NCBI GenBank assembly: GCA_002457055.1
Contig: NTKT01000021.1
Location: 1 to 35,317, forward strand
From: Rhodobacteraceae bacterium MED-G08
GTDB lineage: Bacteria; Pseudomonadota; Alphaproteobacteria; Rhodobacterales; Rhodobacteraceae
Direction of reading: 5' to 3'
Length of the DNA stretch: 35,317 nucleotides
Made by a program: the position numbers and the translations under genes. Each line of letters begins with the position of its first letter. The first letter of the stretch is position 1. This document shows, one piece after another, positions 14,421 to 21,520 of the stretch. A model generated the notes under the pieces. It had not been told where the DNA came from, made no database searches, and saw only the letters and a program-made list of their open reading frames with translations.

Positions 14421-14834
14421 TTAAAACTGTATACCATCTACTTTAGTATTTGCGAACCTTGCACCTCTTAATTTGGCATCTACAAAGCTTGCTCCACTTA
14501 AATCAGCATCACCAAAATTAGTGTATTTCAAGACCGCACCATTGAAGATTGCGTTTCTTAGGTCTGCCCCTCTTAATCTTGCGTTACTCAGATCTGCACC
14601 AGAAAAGTTAGCTCCACGAAGATCAGCGTACTCTAAGTTCGCCCGATATAGATATGCACCTCTAAAGTCTGCCCGTCTGAGCTTTGCCCCTTCTAATTCT
14701 GCATTATTAAGATCACATTCCACACATTTATTAGTTTCCAACAAGCGTGTTTCGGCGCCTTCCTCTGCAGTGACTGAGCCAAAGACAATTAGTGAAATAA
14801 CAATGGCGCTAATAACTGGTTTTAATTCGTACAT
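14421..14834 (-). CDS. Exported pentapeptide-repeat protein
   Basis: A 137-aa protein with an N-terminal signal peptide (hydrophobic AIVISLIVFGSVTA, cleavage near 23). A right-handed beta-helix of A(D/N)LxX-type pentapeptides runs from about residue 42 to the end (e.g. ADLRGANFSGADLSNARLRG). A CVEC pair lies just before the repeats. Pentapeptide coils act as protein-interaction scaffolds. This one is periplasmic or surface-exposed, unlike the cytoplasmic gyrase-protecting Qnr type. It is short, at roughly 18 repeats, and has no partner gene. Confidence 0.8.
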   Translation of the reverse strand: MYELKPVISAIVISLIVFGSVTAEEGAETRLLETNKCVECDLNNAELEGAKLRRADFRGAYLYRANLEYADLRGANFSGADLSNARLRGADLRNAIFNGAVLKYTNFGDADLSGASFVDAKLRGARFANTKVDGIQF

Positions 14835-15013
14835 TTTTGCTCTCTAGATGACGCAAGATTTATTGACAGTAAATAAACAATAGCAAGTAACAAGTACAGT
14901 AATAGGACTATAAGTTGCAAATTAGGCATACTCATTTGTAGCAGATGAAATTGTAGAGCCACTGTATGTGATCAGCTGTTGGTGTTTACTGCGAATCTGA
15001 ATACGATACTGCT

Positions 15014-15289
15014 ATGATCCAGTTAAAACGAAATAAGTCTCACCACTTTTACATTGAATGTAAAAATGATGTGTGCCGTCACAATGCCATGGTTCCAGTT
15101 TCCGCTTTGTTGAAAGAGTATGGCGAGGACATTACCTCAGTTGAAGTGCTGCGTAGGGCTAGATGTACAAAGTGTGGCTTTCAAGGGAATAGCCAAATGC
15201 GTCTAGTTTATGTTGGGAAAAGTTCTTTGGCGCAGACAGGCAGTGCAGTAAATAATGATAGCCATAAAGATGTAGAGGTTTATTGGTGA
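15014..15289 (+). CDS. Zinc-ribbon protein, paralogue of the gene at 7664
   Basis: A 91-aa protein with the same four-Cys zinc ribbon as the copy at 7664-7936 (CKNDVC and CTKC), and the same MIQLKRNKSHHFY start and QMRLVYVGKSS segment. Differences cluster at the C-terminus (VYW against ENV). The stop TGA overlaps the GTG start of a 42-aa membrane protein (15286-15414), which the other copy lacks on its strand. Function unknown. Confidence 0.7.
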   Translation: MIQLKRNKSHHFYIECKNDVCRHNAMVPVSALLKEYGEDITSVEVLRRARCTKCGFQGNSQMRLVYVGKSSLAQTGSAVNNDSHKDVEVYW

Positions 15290-15414
15290 AGAAGGCATTA
15301 TCACTAATAAAGAAGGTCAATCCACAAAAACGTACAGTGTATTTAATGCTGTTCATAATTATATTAATCCACTTTGCTGTAATACCTATTTGGATGTGGA
15401 ACCTAGGCTTATGA
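15286..15414 (+). CDS. Small membrane protein (42 aa), translationally coupled to the zinc-ribbon gene
   Basis: The GTG at 15286 overlaps the upstream stop as GTGA, a classic coupling arrangement. The product is basic at the N-terminus (KKALSLIKKVNPQKR), then a single hydrophobic helix (YLMLFIIILIHFAVIPIW). It is too short for family assignment, but the coupling and clean helix make it credible. It could anchor the zinc-ribbon protein at the membrane, which is speculation. Confidence 0.5.
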   Translation: MKKALSLIKKVNPQKRTVYLMLFIIILIHFAVIPIWMWNLGL

Positions 15415-15666
15415 CTGTTTGGTTAGAAGCTTAGAGACGGGTCCCCAACTGATAAATTGTTGAACCCTACCAAACCGCGCCCAGTATCTGACGATTCAGC
15501 GGTGCAAGCGAAGTTCGTTGCGTGGGTACTGATATTATCTTTAAGTTATGTCAAAAACTTCGCATTAATGAAAGGAGAGTAGCCTATTTTATATTTTGAT
15601 GCCAAAAATTAATTTGATTTAAATTTCATGATGAAGTTAGATCTAAAAATTAGATGGGAGGAAATC

Positions 15667-16659
15667 ATGAAATCTATTATGAAACTTTGGTTAGTATCAG
15701 CCATTTCTTTATTTATTTCGTTACCGGCTTTTAGTGCTGATGTAACTATGCGAATTTCACTTCAGCTACCACTAAAAAGTCACTTGGGACAGAACTTACT
15801 TCTTTTCAAAGAAGAGGTGGAAAGTAAATCAGGTGGCGATATTGTAGTTGAGATATACGACTCTGCGCAGTTGTATAAAGATAAAGAAGTACCTGCTGCA
15901 GTGGGATCAGGTTCTATCGAAGCTGGTGTTGCATCTCTTACTCGATACGTCGGCGATATACCCGCAGTGGATATATTCTATCAGCCATTTCTATTTGACA
16001 CGGAAGAAAAAGTGCGAAAGGCAGTTTCAAAAGGCTCAGCAATTCGAGGGCCGATTGATGAAGCGATAAAAGGCACTGGTTCCACGGTTTTATGGTGGCA
16101 GGCTTATGGTGGTGCTATAATGCTCTCCAATGGAGCTGCAATTAAAAACCCTGATGATATGAAGGGTAAAAAAGTACGTGTTTTTGGTAAAACGTTAGGG
16201 CAGTTTGTTGAAGCAACTGGTGGAGCACCAACCCTTATATCTGGATCAGAACAATATTTGGCATACCAGCGCGGCACTGTAGATGTCGGTATGACCGGAG
16301 TCTCTGGAGTAAAGTCAAGGAAACTTTACGAAGTGATGGATACAATTACAGTTACAAATCACGCCGATATAGAATTTATTGTAGTTACAAATACAGATTG
16401 GTGGAATGGGTTAACCGATGGCCAGCGTTCCATCATTAGCAATGCAGCTGCTGTAGCAGAGAAGTCTGTTCGAGATAAGATGGCCAGTATTGAAGCAGAA
16501 GCATACGAAATCGCTAAAAGTAATGGAATGAATGTCGTTACGCCGTCCGCTTCAGATATTGCAGCTTTTAAAGCCGCATCAGCGTCTGTTTATGATGACT
16601 ATAAAGCTAAGGCAGGAGCATTAGGCGCACAGCTACTGGAAGTGGCTTCCGGATACTGA
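15667..16659 (+). CDS. dctP: TRAP transporter solute-binding protein (DctP family)
   Basis: The periplasmic substrate-binding subunit of a TRAP transporter, which takes up organic acids using the sodium gradient. I start at the ATG at 15667 (GGGAGGAAAT upstream), giving a 330-aa precursor with a signal peptide ending in LPAFSA. The DctP core is clear: VTMRISLQLPLKSHLG, the GKKVRVFG strand with the conserved Arg that binds a substrate carboxylate, and AYQRGTVDVGMTG. It is the first gene of dctP-dctQ-dctM-lyase. The substrate is not readable from sequence; the neighbouring lyase points to a branched or hydroxy carboxylic acid. Confidence 0.9.
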   Translation: MKSIMKLWLVSAISLFISLPAFSADVTMRISLQLPLKSHLGQNLLLFKEEVESKSGGDIVVEIYDSAQLYKDKEVPAAVGSGSIEAGVASLTRYVGDIPAVDIFYQPFLFDTEEKVRKAVSKGSAIRGPIDEAIKGTGSTVLWWQAYGGAIMLSNGAAIKNPDDMKGKKVRVFGKTLGQFVEATGGAPTLISGSEQYLAYQRGTVDVGMTGVSGVKSRKLYEVMDTITVTNHADIEFIVVTNTDWWNGLTDGQRSIISNAAAVAEKSVRDKMASIEAEAYEIAKSNGMNVVTPSASDIAAFKAASASVYDDYKAKAGALGAQLLEVASGY

Positions 16660-16677
16660 CCTGTAATATGATATTTA

Positions 16678-16711
16678 GAAGGCCACCGCTGAAACAGGTG
16701 GCCTTCTTTTT
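16678..16711 (+). terminator. Intrinsic terminator/attenuator between dctP and dctQ
   Basis: A perfect 10-bp stem, GAAGGCCACC (16678-16687) with GGTGGCCTTC (16697-16706), a 9-base loop and TTTTT. Such hairpins after TRAP binding-protein genes let the abundant binding protein be made in excess over the membrane subunits. Confidence 0.85.
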
Positions 16712-16724
16712 ATGAGGCGAGTGC

Positions 16725-17231
16725 ATGAAATTATTTGCAAATAGTTTTGAAAGGTTAACGCTTTTACTTGCGTGGTTGGCCGCCTGGTTGTTTGTAGCTT
16801 CGGGAATTATGCTCAGTTATGAAGTAGTTGCTAGATATTTCTTTTTGGCACCGACAAAGTGGGCCGCAGAGCTGTCTCAGCTTTGTTTAATTTACGGAAC
16901 GTTATTATCCTTATGTTGGTTGCTTCAGAACCGACGACATATCCAAATTAATGCCATAACTTCGCTTTTAAATGAAAAAGTGCAGAGGTTCGTAGGTATT
17001 CTGACAATGGCAGTTTTAATTTGGTTCAGCGTTTTTGTAGTAATTTATGGATGGAATATCTTTTATGATTCATTCGAGCGAGGAAGAACTACTGGAAGCC
17101 TACTGGATTTACCTTCGTGGATCGCTGAGGTTCCAGTGCCAGTATTATTTGCATTTCTTGCCGTGCAGGCAATCATCGAAATATGGAAACTAGTGTCAGG
17201 TGAAGCCATACCTACAGGAGGTCATGAATGA
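16725..17231 (+). CDS. dctQ: TRAP transporter small permease subunit (DctQ)
   Basis: A 168-aa membrane protein with four predicted helices, the usual DctQ layout. Segments include LLAWLAAWLFVASGIMLSYE, the FFLAPTKWAAELSQ loop (compare the common PFxWxEEL pattern) and FVGILTMAVLIWFSVFVVI. It pairs with DctM in the inner membrane. The ATG follows GAGGCGA. Its last four bases (ATGA) overlap the dctM start, implying coupled translation. Confidence 0.9.
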   Translation: MKLFANSFERLTLLLAWLAAWLFVASGIMLSYEVVARYFFLAPTKWAAELSQLCLIYGTLLSLCWLLQNRRHIQINAITSLLNEKVQRFVGILTMAVLIWFSVFVVIYGWNIFYDSFERGRTTGSLLDLPSWIAEVPVPVLFAFLAVQAIIEIWKLVSGEAIPTGGHE

Positions 17232-18502
17232 AACTTCTTCTAATACTAGGTGTCATGTTTGCACTACTACTTGCCAGTTTACCAGTAGCTTTTTCATTGG
17301 GTAGCCTGGGGCTTGGAATGCTACTATTTGAGGGATTTTCCCCACTTATGGCGCCCCAAGCTATATTGTCTACACTAGACGGTTTCATATTGCTTGCAGT
17401 GCCTTTGTTCTTGTTAATGAGTAACATTCTTCTTTACGGTGGATGTGGCCGTGAGCTTTACGGCGCGGTTCAATCTTGGGTGGGTCATTGGCCTGGTGGT
17501 TTAGCGATCGCTACAATTATATCTTGTGGAATTTTTGCAGCCATTTCAGGTGTTTCTGTAGCCACTGCTGCAACAATTGGTGTTGTTGCAATCCCGGAAA
17601 TGATAGAGCGCGGTTACAATAAGAATTTTGTTTACGGTCTTTTAGCAGCAGGTGGAACTTTAGGAATTTTGATACCACCTAGTCTTCCTATGATTGTCTA
17701 TGGTTTTATTACTGAGGAAAGTGTTATTTCTCTTTTCTTAGCCGGAATAGGGCCAGGGATATTCTTGATAGGATTATTCATAATTTATTCAATAATTTAT
17801 GCGCATGCTTTTGGTGGTTATACACCCACCAAGAAAGCTTCGAGAGAGGATCGCATCAGGCACTCAATTAAAGTAATTCCTACGATAGCACTTGCAGCGC
17901 TTGTACTCGGCGGTATCTACGCAGGTATTTTCACCCCAACTGAAGCAGCTGCAGTGGGTTTCGCATTAGCCATTTTTTTGACGGTTGTGCTTAAACGGTC
18001 TCTTTCATTTAGCGATTTTAGGCGAGCTGTTTTTGAGGCGATGGTTACAACAGCTGCAATCCTTATTATTATTGCTGGCGCCAAAATATTCGGGAAGGCG
18101 ATAACTTTATATAGAATTCCGCAGGACATATCTGGGCTGATTGAAACATATGTAAACAGTAAAACGCTGTTCGTTATAGTTGTATGCGCAGTTTTGATCG
18201 CGATGGGTTTAGTTTTTGAAACATTATCTATGGTTTTGATCATGGTGCCCGTTCTCCTGCCAGCTGCCATGAGTATGGGTATTGACCCCATTTGGTTTGG
18301 TATTTTTATGGTTGTAATGGTCGAGTGTGCTTTAATCACCCCGCCTGTTGGGTTAAATTTATATGTTATTCAATCAGTTGCCGGTGCTAAATTAGGCGAA
18401 GTTGCCAAGGGAGTTCTTCCGTTTTTGGCACTTATGGTTTTTACCGTTATGGTTATGTACGTCTGGTCAGATTTAGTTTTGTATATTCCTTTTAAGCTTT
18501 AG
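17228..18502 (+). CDS. dctM: TRAP transporter large permease subunit (DctM)
   Basis: A 424-aa ion-coupled transport subunit with about 12 hydrophobic segments, normal length. Family landmarks are visible: LAVPLFLLMSNILLYGG, SWVGHWPGGLAIA, AAGGTLGILIPPSLPMIVYG and ITPPVGLNLYVI. It is followed ten bases on by the isocitrate lyase/PEP mutase family gene, so import and breakdown of the substrate are probably co-regulated. Confidence 0.93.
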   Translation: MKLLLILGVMFALLLASLPVAFSLGSLGLGMLLFEGFSPLMAPQAILSTLDGFILLAVPLFLLMSNILLYGGCGRELYGAVQSWVGHWPGGLAIATIISCGIFAAISGVSVATAATIGVVAIPEMIERGYNKNFVYGLLAAGGTLGILIPPSLPMIVYGFITEESVISLFLAGIGPGIFLIGLFIIYSIIYAHAFGGYTPTKKASREDRIRHSIKVIPTIALAALVLGGIYAGIFTPTEAAAVGFALAIFLTVVLKRSLSFSDFRRAVFEAMVTTAAILIIIAGAKIFGKAITLYRIPQDISGLIETYVNSKTLFVIVVCAVLIAMGLVFETLSMVLIMVPVLLPAAMSMGIDPIWFGIFMVVMVECALITPPVGLNLYVIQSVAGAKLGEVAKGVLPFLALMVFTVMVMYVWSDLVLYIPFKL

Positions 18503-18512
18503 CGAGGTATTG

Positions 18513-19394
18513 ATGAACATTTCAAATAATGCGACATCATTTTTAAGAAATTTGATCGCCTCAGGTGAATTTCTACCAATGCCATGTTGTTTTGATGCCC
18601 TTTCAGCAAAGCTAATTGAGCAGGCTGGATTTAACTTGACGTTTATGTCTGGTTTTGCAGCGTCGGCTTCCAGGTTGGGTGCTCCTGATCTTGGTTTGAT
18701 GTCCTATGGTGAAGTAGTCGATCAGGCTCGCAATATTGCGGAGGCAATAAAAATACCCATGATAGCAGATGGCGATACCGGTTACGGTAATGCGATGAAT
18801 GTAAAGAGAACGGTAAGTGGATTAGCCCGCGCTGGATGTGCTGGCGCATTGATAGAAGATCAAATAGCGCCAAAACGTTGTGGGCATACCCCTGGGAAGG
18901 ATGTGGTCTCGCGGGAGGAAGCGTTTGATAGAATTCAGGCGGCAGTTGATGCAAAGGCTGACGGAGCTGATATTCTAATTATGGCTAGAACGGATGCAAA
19001 TCATACTCATGGCATAGAGGAAGCTATAAATCGTGCACAAGTTTTCCATGAAATCGGTGCGGACATTCTTTTTGTCGAAGCACCAAAGGATATTCATGAA
19101 ATGCAGCTAATTTGCAGAGAAGTTCCTGGCTGTAAAATGGCAAATATAGTGGAGGGAGGTCTTACGCCCAACCTCTCCATGCGAGACCTTTCTGATTTAG
19201 GATATCAAATCGCGGCTTATCCTTTAACTTTGTTATCGTCATCTATGCGCGCCATGAAATCCACTTTGGAACTAATGAAAGATGATTTGCCACGAGATGA
19301 GTTGTTATTAGACTTTGCAGAACTTCGAAAAAATATTGGGTTTGATGAATACTACAAAGCGTCAGAAAAATATACTTCAGCGAAAAGAAAGTAA
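18513..19394 (+). CDS. Isocitrate lyase / PEP mutase superfamily C-C lyase
   Basis: A 293-aa TIM-barrel enzyme. The lyase signature KRCGH at 121-125, with catalytic Cys123, separates it from PEP mutases and favours a C-C bond lyase of the 2-methylisocitrate or 2,3-dimethylmalate lyase type. Metal-binding residues lie in ADGDTGYG (Asp86, Asp88) and IEDQ (Glu115). The opening PCCFDALSAKLIEQAGF is typical. The ATG at 18513 follows GAGG. Its place behind a TRAP transporter suggests it cleaves the imported acid or an early product. The exact substrate cannot be told from sequence. Confidence 0.85.
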   Translation: MNISNNATSFLRNLIASGEFLPMPCCFDALSAKLIEQAGFNLTFMSGFAASASRLGAPDLGLMSYGEVVDQARNIAEAIKIPMIADGDTGYGNAMNVKRTVSGLARAGCAGALIEDQIAPKRCGHTPGKDVVSREEAFDRIQAAVDAKADGADILIMARTDANHTHGIEEAINRAQVFHEIGADILFVEAPKDIHEMQLICREVPGCKMANIVEGGLTPNLSMRDLSDLGYQIAAYPLTLLSSSMRAMKSTLELMKDDLPRDELLLDFAELRKNIGFDEYYKASEKYTSAKRK

Positions 19395-19396
19395 AT

Positions 19397-19630
19397 TTGT
19401 CTGAATATAAAAAGAACAAAGTAGTGTCCTCTTTTGAGGATAGAACTGGGTTTTTATGCGTTGATATTATTCTTTTAGAAAATAGCAAATTCTCATTCAA
19501 AGCGTACCGCCGCGATCCTGAAGACACCTCAGGTTGGTTTTTTGTTGGAGAGGAAAGTAGTATCCAGTTTATTACTGAAGATGAGGCAATTCAAAAAGCA
19601 AAAATGATATACGCTTGGATGGAGGTTTAA
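19397..19630 (+). CDS. Small conserved-looking protein, 77 aa, unknown
   Basis: Begins with TTG at 19397, only two bases after the lyase stop, so it is probably the last gene of the TRAP operon. Soluble; a beta-rich middle (GFLCVDIILLENSKFSF, WFFVGEESSIQFITEDEA) and a C-terminal helix ending YAWMEV. Not recognised. The tight spacing is its main support; the initiation signal is weak. Confidence 0.5.
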   Translation: MSEYKKNKVVSSFEDRTGFLCVDIILLENSKFSFKAYRRDPEDTSGWFFVGEESSIQFITEDEAIQKAKMIYAWMEV

Positions 19631-19657
19631 AGGTACTTTCTCTAAGCTCTCTCTAAG

Positions 19658-20599
19658 TCACTGCCAACGCAGCCCGCGCGATTTAAAAATTTTTTTTGCG
19701 CGATCGGTGTAATCAGTTATAATTCCATCTACACCGATATCGATCATAGTTTCCATATCTTCAACCTCGTTTACCGTCCAAGTGCAAACCGGCAAACCTA
19801 AGCTATGTGCTTCGGCAACAAGATCTGCAGTTACATCTTTAAAATATGGACACCATAAGTGCCCACCCGCAACTTGAATGGCCTCAGGTATAGACCTGTT
19901 GAAAGATGAGAAATCAGGTGAAATTTCTTCACAAGGTTTATCGTATGGATCATCCAAACTTTCGGGCAGCTGAGATAAGTATGATCGTGGCATGTTTGGG
20001 GCCAAACGATTACACTCTTCTAATAAGTCCCAGTCAAAGCTGTGCAAAACTGTGCGATTTGACAAAGATCTTTTTTCGATTTCAAAAACTATATTTTCAA
20101 TAATCGTACTTTTTTTGACTAACGGTTCAGATTTGATCTCTAATAGTAAGAATAGATTTTTACCTTTTGGAAGACAGGCTAGATCAAGTAGATCAGTTAA
20201 TTTGGGTATGCGAACATCTGATAAGCAAGCTTGTTCCGGATATAAACGACCATAAGAACTACTTTTATCCACACCGCCAACATCAAACATTTCAAGCTGA
20301 GAGCTTGTAAGATTACTTATTCGTGGCCCATCTTTCGAAAGCCAATTACCCTCAGAATTTCTTGTTATCGCTTTTGATAAATAAAAGTCATGAGTAATTA
20401 CTGGTATTTCATCTTTTGTAAGTAAAACGTCAAACTCGATCGCTTTTATCTCGTTGTCTAAAATGTACTCGAAACCCTCGATCGTATTTTCTGGCATTAA
20501 TCCCCTAGCGCCCCGGTGACCAATCAAGCCGATAAATCCAGGCTTTCCGCGAAAAGCATTTAGCTGGGGAAAGTTTTGCAAGTGTGGAGAGTCTTTCAA
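19658..20599 (-). CDS. Glycerophosphodiester phosphodiesterase (GDPD family)
   Basis: A 313-aa cytoplasmic enzyme that hydrolyses glycerophosphodiesters to glycerol-3-phosphate and an alcohol. Active-site residues are all visible: His28 and Arg29 (GHRGARG), Glu37 (PENT), Glu55 and Asp57 (AIEFDV), and His70 (THDFYL). The ending VDGIITDYTDRAKK is typical. No signal peptide is seen, so it is closer to UgpQ than GlpQ. The start is TTG at 20599, supported by AAGGA. It follows the DUF1330 gene by 39 bases and is probably co-transcribed. It would recycle headgroups of degraded phospholipids, thematically related to plcP, but there is no Pho box here. Confidence 0.88.
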   Translation of the reverse strand: MKDSPHLQNFPQLNAFRGKPGFIGLIGHRGARGLMPENTIEGFEYILDNEIKAIEFDVLLTKDEIPVITHDFYLSKAITRNSEGNWLSKDGPRISNLTSSQLEMFDVGGVDKSSSYGRLYPEQACLSDVRIPKLTDLLDLACLPKGKNLFLLLEIKSEPLVKKSTIIENIVFEIEKRSLSNRTVLHSFDWDLLEECNRLAPNMPRSYLSQLPESLDDPYDKPCEEISPDFSSFNRSIPEAIQVAGGHLWCPYFKDVTADLVAEAHSLGLPVCTWTVNEVEDMETMIDIGVDGIITDYTDRAKKIFKSRGLRWQ

Positions 20600-20638
20600 T
20601 GGGGATCCTTTTCCCTATATCCGATAATTCTTAAACTT

Positions 20639-20926
20639 TTACATGCCTTCTATAATCATAAGGTCGGTATCAACACCCTTGTCCCGTATAGATTTTGCAG
20701 CTTGATATTCGTCACTAAAATAAAATTTTTCAGCAGCTTCTTTACTTTCGAATTCAATAAGTGTGACAATACCTGAAACACTTCCCTCATGTCGATCTGC
20801 ATGAGGACCACGGGCTAATAGCTTGCCACCGAAGCTTTCTATTAAAGGCAGTGCTACAGATGAAAATTCTTTAAAAATATCTTGGTTGTTGACGCGCAAG
20901 TTTGCCATTAGGTAACCTTTTGCCAT
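20639..20926 (-). CDS. DUF1330 protein
   Basis: A 95-aa soluble protein of the DUF1330 family (dimeric alpha/beta barrel related to ABM proteins). Typical elements are KGYLMANLRVNNQD, GGKLLARGP, the IVTLIEFESKEAAEKFYFS strand-helix, and SDEYQAAKSIRD. It has no defined reaction. The ATG follows a strong AAGGAG. First gene of a two-gene leftward unit with GDPD. Confidence 0.8.
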   Translation of the reverse strand: MAKGYLMANLRVNNQDIFKEFSSVALPLIESFGGKLLARGPHADRHEGSVSGIVTLIEFESKEAAEKFYFSDEYQAAKSIRDKGVDTDLMIIEGM

Positions 20927-21129
20927 TTTATACTCCTTTACAAATTTTCAAATAGTAATTGGTTTGGATGGTTCTACCGTTTGAGTTTAAGTTAAAATTG
21001 TTTCCGTTTAATAACAGTAAGTGTACATAATATATTCTTGTTAGATAGTAATGATTTTGTACTTCCCATCAATGAGTATTTATATATGCTTTCTCCATAT
21101 AATTTTACAAATTGAAAAGGTTTTAAAAG

Positions 21130-21474
21130 ATGAGGTATGTGGGTCTTGCATTAATAGTCATAGTCGTAGTCGGTGCATTTAATGCAGCTGGTGATATAGG
21201 TCCAGCCATTGATCTGTTAGCGTTTTTATTTGTGTTGGGCATTGCTGTCGGCCACATGCTAGGGACGAAAGATGGGGATAACAGAGTTACCCGCTTTGGA
21301 GATGGTGCTGTCCGTGGTGGCTGGTTAGGGTTTCTGGTAGGGGTTATAATGATAGCGAGCAGCCCCTCTGCCGCCCAGATGGATTTTTCTGCTATAATGC
21401 CAGCATTTGCAGTAGCTGCCTTAACCCCTTTGTATGGGTATTTTTTAAAGCTTATATCAATGCAGGTAGATTGA
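21130..21474 (+). CDS. Small multi-pass membrane protein, 114 aa
   Basis: Four hydrophobic segments: residues 4-19, 27-43, 64-80 and 87-110. The arrangement and a Gly-rich loop with charged residues (TRFGDGAVRGGWLGF) are faintly like the first half of MotA/TolQ-type channel subunits, but the pore residues of those families are not evident. I call it only a membrane protein. The ATG follows AAAAGG. It ends 46 bases before the convergent RTX-like gene. Confidence 0.45.
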   Translation: MRYVGLALIVIVVVGAFNAAGDIGPAIDLLAFLFVLGIAVGHMLGTKDGDNRVTRFGDGAVRGGWLGFLVGVIMIASSPSAAQMDFSAIMPAFAVAALTPLYGYFLKLISMQVD

Positions 21475-21520
21475 TAGAAAAATACAGAAGTACTTTTCCG
21501 AATAAAATTTATTATGCTTT

